Shown piece after piece: positions 57,590 through 64,000 of a stretch of DNA of 64,000 nucleotides (positions are counted from its first letter, which is position 1; the number at the start of each line of letters is the position of its first letter). Position numbers and translations under genes: made by a program. The stretch is from NCBI GenBank assembly GCA_947652605.1, contig OX393577.1:49389494-49453493 (forward strand). Reading direction: 5' to 3'. The stretch comes from Elmis aenea (taxonomy: Eukaryota; Arthropoda; Insecta; Coleoptera; Elmidae). A model generated the notes under the pieces. That model was not told where the DNA came from. It was given only the letters and a program-made list of their open reading frames with translations, and did no database searches.

Positions 57590-58690
57590 TTTAAAATGAT
57601 TTTTAATGGATATGGCGCAAGTATTTGACAGGGTTTGGTACGGAGGACCGCATCACAAATTAAAACACATCCTTCCTAAACAATACACAGAAATTATTCT
57701 CATATCTTATTTATCAGAGAGATATTTTTAGGATCAAGCAGGAAGATGTCCACTCTGATCTTAAAGAAATAAAAGCTGGAGTGCCGAAGGGTAGTTAGTG
57801 TCTTAGATACAGTCCTCTATCTATTTATTCTTCACCTGTGAACTCCCAGAACTAGAAAACAACACAATAGCTACTTTTGCTGATGATACTGCCATCCTAG
57901 ACGTGGACAAATAGGGGGAGAATAAAACTTAACAAAACCAAAACTTTACCAACAAACGGATAGAACAGCACACTCCGGTAACTATGAATGGTCAGATCTT
58001 ACCACCAACACAGCCGAATACCTCGGTTTAACACTTGACACAAACTTCGTTGGAAAACTCATGCCAGAAAGAAAAGAGAGGAGGTAGGGTATTAGATATC
58101 GAAAAATGTATTAGCTATTAGGAAGAAACTCTGCTCTGTCAGTACATAATAAAGTTCTACAATACAAGCAGATATTAAAACCAGTGTGGACGTGTGGTAT
58201 ACAGTTCTGGGGCTGTGCCAAAAAAAGCAACATTAAAATCAAACTTTTCAAAACAAAGTATTAAGGAACATCGTACATTAGAAATGAAGATCTCTATAAA
58301 AACCTTGGAGTGAAGTTTGTGCACAGCGAAATCCAGAAATTTGTGAGAAGTCACGAACGAAGACTACTGCAGTATGTGAATATCGAGGCTATCCAGCATC
58401 TCGATAACGCGAACACAGTAAGAAGACTCAAGAGGGAGAGACCCTTTGAGTTGGTGTAATGTGATATTGATAGTGAAACTAAGCAGCGTCAGTGCTTGTG
58501 TTAGTGCACAAGAATAGAGTGCCCTTAATGTTAGAGCAGCTAGGAGACGTCAATGGGTGATTCTTAGATCTTGACTTCTTTAGTATACTTATCAGCCTAA
58601 GACTAGGTCGTAAAATTATTTAAATAAGTAATGTTTTTAAATAATTTATAATCCAGACAAAGACAAAAAATAAAAAAAAAAATTGCTAGC
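57590..58690 (+). mobile_element. Degenerate Jockey-like LINE, second copy
   Basis: Broken frames on the plus strand include FDRVWYGG..HKLKHILP, a GVPQGS-like block, TIATFADDTAILD, TAEYLGLTLDTNF and YKQILKPVWTCGIQFWGCA, then HERRLLQYVNIEA and RRLKRERPFELV. The order matches the copy at 20350-21290 and extends further 5'. Many stops and shifts are present. It ends in an A-rich run near 58690. Confidence 0.85.
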
Positions 58691-61125
58691 GGGGTTAATA
58701 CTTATGCTGGAGTAATTAAAACCTAATTGAGATGTATATTGCTAAGAGGTTTATGGTTAATGGCTCTTCTGTTCATCACACTGTTAAAAGTGAATGGCTC
58801 CATCGAGTTTTCATACTACCGAAGATTTTGGTTAACATAAAATATTTTTATTGAATTTTTACATATTATGGTGGTTTATCATTTAGTCATGGTGCTTTAT
58901 CATTTTTTACTTATTATATACGATTTGTTGCTATTACTTTCTAGTTTATTTCTCATGTTCATTTCTTTGATCATATATCTAGTGATTTTAAGTGATTATT
59001 ACGTTTAAAAATACAACTTTTATCGGAATTCACATTAGCACTTGGGAACGACATCCTAGTTACGAGTTGCTTCTGGCAAAAATCTCAAAGCCGACCCGGT
59101 CTGGTAATGATCGTACCAAAGGTTTTACGACCAGTACGCCTCTGGCAACTATGACTTATAAGAGACCGATCTTAACGTTTGTTGTAAACAAAAACTGAAG
59201 TAAACAATTAGAGCCGTAGCACTTCGCAGTTTTACATGAATGTTTAATAAATATCGTACATTTAACGATTGGTTTATTTTCAGTTTCAAATGTCAAAGGC
59301 GTTCGTTTAAAATTAGTAAATACGACAAACTTCAATGATTATTTATTTCACTTTCCAAATATTTCCCAGTTGATAGTATTTCGTAATGTCTTACATTTCT
59401 TGTTGTTTTAAACTACACTACGTTGGTAAATCAACAAGTTGGGCATGTTCAAAATATTAATTTTTTATTATACGACCATATCAAACTAAAAAAAGGAAGA
59501 AAATTTAAGTTTTGAGCTGAATAATTACTAAACACAACTTGCAAATTTTTTATTTGATTATCATACAGTATTGTTCAAGTTAAATTTGTGAGTAATTATC
59601 TACTTAAATCTATGAATCTTGTCAAAAACAATACGTTTTAAACTAATTTAAAATATGGCACAAATAAAAGCACTAACTTTGATACGTAAATCTTATTGTG
59701 ACTTATTTCTTATGAAGCTTAGGCCGAAATAATTTGTGTAATTTATATCACTTAAGTGGTTTTTTAATAAGTTTGCAACATTTTATGAAAACTTTAAATT
59801 ATAAATCTAGCTGTGTTTAAATAAGCATGGAATAACAAAAAAATAATTGGTAAGTACTTAAGTAGTGTCTGTGAAATACAATATTATTTTAATTTGTAAG
59901 GTTCGCCGATAGAGGTGACACTACTCATTTTTATTACATGTCGTTTTTTTTTTTAAATCAGTTTTATTGTAAGGTATGCATGATGGCATTTTTTTTTTGC
60001 CATTTATTGTATTTGCATAATTGACAAAAATGTACTTTTTGTTGAATTTTGTCTATTTTGTTCAACTTTTAATAGTTTAGTAGATGTAAAGGACTGCATC
60101 TAAGTGAAATTGTCTCAAAAGTAGGACAAACGAGTGGCACAAATTATCCTATTTTTAATTTTTAGCATCCTATTTAAACGCTAATGTTCTTATCTTTCAA
60201 TACGATATATTAGTCTTAATTAACTTAGTAATTTCCTGGTACTCTTTTAAATATTCTTATGTTTTACTATGTTCATATTTAAAGCATGTCAATGTTTCTT
60301 TAAAACCAAGCTAGCTGTGTAAAGCGCTACACTTTACTATTTATAGATGAAATGAATGTACTCTTTAGCAATGATTTACAACTGATGCAATTGCCTATAT
60401 CCTTTCAATGTCTGAATGCACGTCAGTAGTGCATTTGTATGATGAGGTTTCATACGTAGGAAATTATACTCTCGTATTTTATAGGTTTAATGAATGACTT
60501 GGAACGAACATTTGCCTGAGCGATTGTACACATGTGTGACGTACATATGTTTTTGTTGCACCGATATTCCTGTTTAAAATTAACCCGAGCAGACCAACGC
60601 ACACACTACATATGAACTGGAAATAGCGAGGGCAATGGTTCATTAACTAAATCGTTAAGATTTCCAGCAGCCATCACCTACCTACATATGTTATTAATGA
60701 TGAGAAAGAACCAGACGACATAAACAATATGTCCGGTTTCTTCATGCTTATCGACAAATAATTCATATCCGGGAAAAACAAAAATCTGTACTCTAAAATA
60801 AATTGCGGCGTGCGTTGCCAACAAAAGATGTCCTAGATTCAAATTTTTTAGTTTTAAAGAAGATCGAAATTATAAGAGTATCATACTGTGGGAACATTTC
60901 AAATTACATCGAAAACCTTACGGTTTTTAATATATTTTTGTTGAATTTATTGGTTTATGGAGTGAAAGTAGGCCTTCGCTGTAAATCAGAATATTTGGAT
61001 ATTTTGAAAAATGTAATGGAAACAGTTCGAATAAAAGCGTTTTACTATAAAACCTCGATTTAGCGAATTAATTGCCGTAAAGTTCATTTGATAACAAATT
61101 ACATGTTTTGGACTGCAATACAATT

Positions 61126-62725
61126 GTTTATGAAAATAAAAAAAAATGATTTTGATGTTCCACAGGCACTTTTTTGATAAGAATGCAGTGGCGTAGACGA
61201 TTTTTCAAAAAAAAATCGAAATTCGAGTTGTGGCATAAAGTTGTATTTTTTAAATAAAACCCATAGTTGGCTGTAGCATCACGAGAAAGAGGATTTTTTC
61301 CCCATTCCAATAATATATATCATGTGGGGTCGATTTACAAATTTTTCTTATAGCTAAAATTGGGTAATTTTTCATATTTTATTTAGTTTTTAGTAGTAGG
61401 CTTACGTCATTAAGAATATAACTGGTAAAACAACCTGTCATTCTGTTGTTTTAACGATGGTTTGAAAGAAATAATCACGTTTATTTGTTGATCGTTTATA
61501 TTTTTGTACCTAAAAAACACGAAATTGCTTACGAATATTACGAAAAGTATGATATGTTAGAATGTTTTATTCAAAGTAATAATCATTCTGAAGCTGCAAG
61601 TGAACCATATTTTAATCGTTACCCAAAAAGAAGACAACCTAATAAATCTAGTTTTGGAAGATTAAAATAAAATCTCATTTTGGGGACACATTAAAGACAA
61701 TTTATATAAAAATAGTAATAATAATATGAATTAACTAAAAGAAAATTAAAATTTTATTAAAATAAGTTTCACTTGCAGCTTCTGAATTATTATTAGGTAC
61801 TTTGAATAAAATATTCTAAGTCATTTCGTGTTTCTTAGGTACAAAAATATAAACGATCAACAAATTAACGTGATTATTTTTGTCAAACTATCGTTAAAAC
61901 AATAGAATGACAGTTTGTTTTACCAGGTATATGCTTAATGAAATAAACCTACAACTAAAAAAAATAAATAATGAAATATGAAAAATTACCTAATTTTTGC
62001 TATAATGTGAGGAAAATGAATAAATCTACCTCCACATGATATAACATTGGAATGGGGAAAAAATCCTCTTTCTCGTGATGCTACAGCCAATGGTATCTAA
62101 TTAAAAATACAACTTTATCCCACAACTCGATTTTTTTTTGAAAAATCGTCTTCGCAACTGCATTCTTATCAAAAAAGTGCCTGTAGAACGTCAAAATTAT
62201 TTTTCTTTATTTTCATAAACAAGCGAGATATAGTCATAAAACGAAAGGTCGAAAAATCGAGTTATCGGTGATAACTCGAAGACAAAAGACGATAACCAAT
62301 TTTATGGGGTCTACACACCTACCAATTTGTCGGGACAACCGGCCGACCATTCCGATAAATTGTTTAATGTGTAGTGTTTCACCCGACCAACACGACAGTT
62401 GGAACGGTCGGCTGACCAGTGACCAGTCCATCCAACAAGACAACCTCCCCACTACATTCCTTTAGATAAGGACTATTAAACCGAAAATTTAACATCAAAA
62501 TGAATAAAAAGCTATGACGTTTATGCTGTTGGTTGTACTGATCGGGAGGTGTGTAGACAACAGTTCCCGACTGTCGGCCCCGACAAGTTGGCTAATGTGT
62601 AGAGGCTTTTAGTTTTCACCAATAACTTTTTCTCGAAAAAAGAGATCGAGGAAGCGGGGTCCGTTTTTCGATACCTCTTATAGTACCCGAGATTCTCTAT
62701 GAAAACATCGAAATTTGCCCACCCT
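61126..62725. mobile_element. Mariner-type fold-back element with HTH transposase scrap
   Basis: Arms 61126-61490 and 61850-62222 are long mirror images (CACTTTTTTGATAAGAATGC left, GCATTCTTATCAAAAAAGTG right). The centre (plus strand 61545-61670) encodes DMLECFIQSNNHSEAASEPY and FNRYPKRRQPNKSSFGRLK. This is the HTH (DUF4817-like) N-terminus found in insect mariner-type transposases (ML..Y.....A...Y..RYP.R..P....F.RL). The right end is ...GCCCACCCTG-TA at 62725; the left terminus is not clear. A MITE interrupts the right side. Confidence 0.65.
62305..62607. repeat. MITE with GGGGTCTACACACC end
   Basis: GGGGTCTACACACCTACC and the right part CAAGTTGGCTAATGTGTAGAGGC are inverted relatives. The left end resembles the Harbinger end at 26758 (AGGGGCCTACACACCTTCC). 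Internal CGGTCGGCTGACCAGTGACC-type blocks mirror each other. Confidence 0.55.
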
Positions 62726-64000
62726 GTACACATAAATAAATCACTCACCGTTAGTTAACAACACAAAAATTAGCTGGCGTTGTCGTTATAATACCGACTT
62801 GGCCCAATAATTTACATTATATGTATGTATATAACTTGAGAAAGTGTAGCAACATAAAGTATGAAATAGTAAGCTTATTGCACCAGCGTTTCTAATACAC
62901 AAATAATAATGTTTTTTGATTTAAAATAAAAATTAAACCACTTCGTAACCAGATTAAAATATTTTCATTTTGTAAACAGGTTTAGATATTTTTTCACCAC
63001 TTAAAAATTTTAAACAGTTTTAAACTTTTACAGAAAAGAATTGCTTACTTTGGATTATTAATTATCGTTTGTACTAATAATAATAATCTTTATTTGTTCT
63101 AAATATCCAAAAAGGCGTGGCACATGTCACAATAATAATACACATAGTTTACAAAAACATTGAAACACTATTGACGAATTAGCGCAAAGCTTTGAAACTA
63201 TTTGGTAATTTAAAAAAGATAATATTTTTTTAAATGAAGAAATGAGAAAAACTATTATCAAAGTGTTTTCAAAACATAAAATTCAAGCTAGTATTATACA
63301 TCTTAGATTTTCAACGTTCAATTCATGATTGATACCGGTGATATTATCAAAAGCGTGTTATAAAAGGTAGGTAATAAAATGTTTTACATATACTACATCA
63401 AAGCTTGTACAAAGTGAATTAAACTGACTACTTCAGAGACATTGTAAGTTTTAACCTTTGTAACCGTCCATAAAATCTTTTGACGTGATCGGCATGTTTA
63501 AAGCTAAGTCTGGGGGTTTAAAAGTAAAGAAGGCCCGCTGTATGCATCTGGTTAGAATATAATACAACCAGTCATAATCTATTTTCGTTTAGTTTAAAAA
63601 GTATTACGGCTGTAGTTTTATAATGTTGACTTAAATAAGTTTTCGAATACATTCGTCCTCATGAAAGTGAGATGACATTTAAATAAAAAAATTGGGTTTG
63701 TATCTCACTCACAAGTCACTTCGTTTTTCAAATAAATAGAGTTAAAAAATCATTCAAATGCTGTTTGAAACTTTTTCTAAAACTCTGTTTTTCGTTAACA
63801 CGTTTTTGTTGGTGTTGCACACAGAAACGAAACTATTTTTTTTAAATATACAAAAGACTTTCAGATTAGTACCTACTTGGTACGTCATATGGTATACTCA
63901 AATCTTCAGTACCCCGCAATGTGGAAATTTAGTTGTGTTAACACTTTTTTTTTGGCAAAAAAGATTCACGTATCTTTATCACAATTTAATTTTAAACAGC

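Larger units (their letters stand above)
56311..64000 (-). other. Upstream intron or 5' region of ci
   Basis: No further ci exon could be recognised here, although the phase at 56310 needs one. The region holds a dead Jockey-like LINE (57590-58690), a mariner-type fold-back element (61126-62725) and a MITE within it. 58700-61120 and 62730-64000 are AT-rich and show nothing firm; a plus-strand frame at 60803-61063 has no recognisable content. Confidence 0.45.

Noticed and set aside
60803..61063. Plus-strand 86-residue frame
   Set aside because: No domain, no splice context and ordinary AT-rich composition; chance frame most likely.
62740..62800. Possible splice donor (AACG|GTGAGT on the minus strand) as an upstream ci exon
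   Set aside because: The adjoining sequence has stops and no GLI similarity; a 5' UTR exon cannot be excluded but is unsupported.
63078..63130. AT-rich TAATAATAATAATCTTTATTT stretch as an antisense LINE 3' end
   Set aside because: It is suggestive of a retrotransposon tail, but no coding or other LINE sequence is attached.

Overview
This is a window of AT-rich animal nuclear DNA, almost certainly from an insect. The genes are split by GT-AG introns, one of them is the Hedgehog-pathway transcription factor Cubitus interruptus (Ci/GLI), and introns and intergenic DNA are packed with mariner-type, hAT, piggyBac-like, Harbinger, pogo-like and Jockey-like elements. No bacterial operon, CRISPR array, rRNA gene, tRNA gene or viral gene was seen. 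Species cannot be fixed from the sequence.

Layout. (1) 545-8356, plus strand: the last seven exons of a gene whose C-terminus carries a complete C1 zinc-binding domain; its 5' part lies before the window. (2) 13009-24070, plus strand: a complete three-exon coding region for a 1108-residue serine-rich protein, best read as an insect CEP170-like centrosome/microtubule protein without an FHA domain. (3) 24071-30894: gene-free DNA with adjoining piggyBac-like, Harbinger and pogo-like remnants. (4) 30895-48224, minus strand: a complete 13-exon WDR3 (Utp12) gene of 940 residues, a U3 snoRNP / small-subunit processome protein. (5) 50760-56310, minus strand: the last ten exons of ci, including all five zinc fingers, the SuFu-binding motif, a PKA-site-rich processing region and a very repetitive activation region; the start codon lies beyond 64000. 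(6) 56311-64000: probably the 5' intron of ci, again with degenerate transposons.

The genes are unrelated housekeeping or developmental genes that happen to be neighbours; nothing suggests a shared pathway. Exon frames were checked by splice phase: WDR3 sums to 940 codons plus stop, the CEP170-like gene to 1108 plus stop, and every ci junction is in phase.

The most striking non-genic feature is the density of fold-back elements flanked by TA, TTAA, 3-bp or 8-bp target duplications and nested up to three deep (968-3584, 32912-35640, 42390-46710). Several belong to a common group with termini near CAGGGTG and a shared subterminal motif GGTCGGTTAAATTA. Some still carry transposase remnants. I found no convincing evidence of an undescribed multi-gene system.
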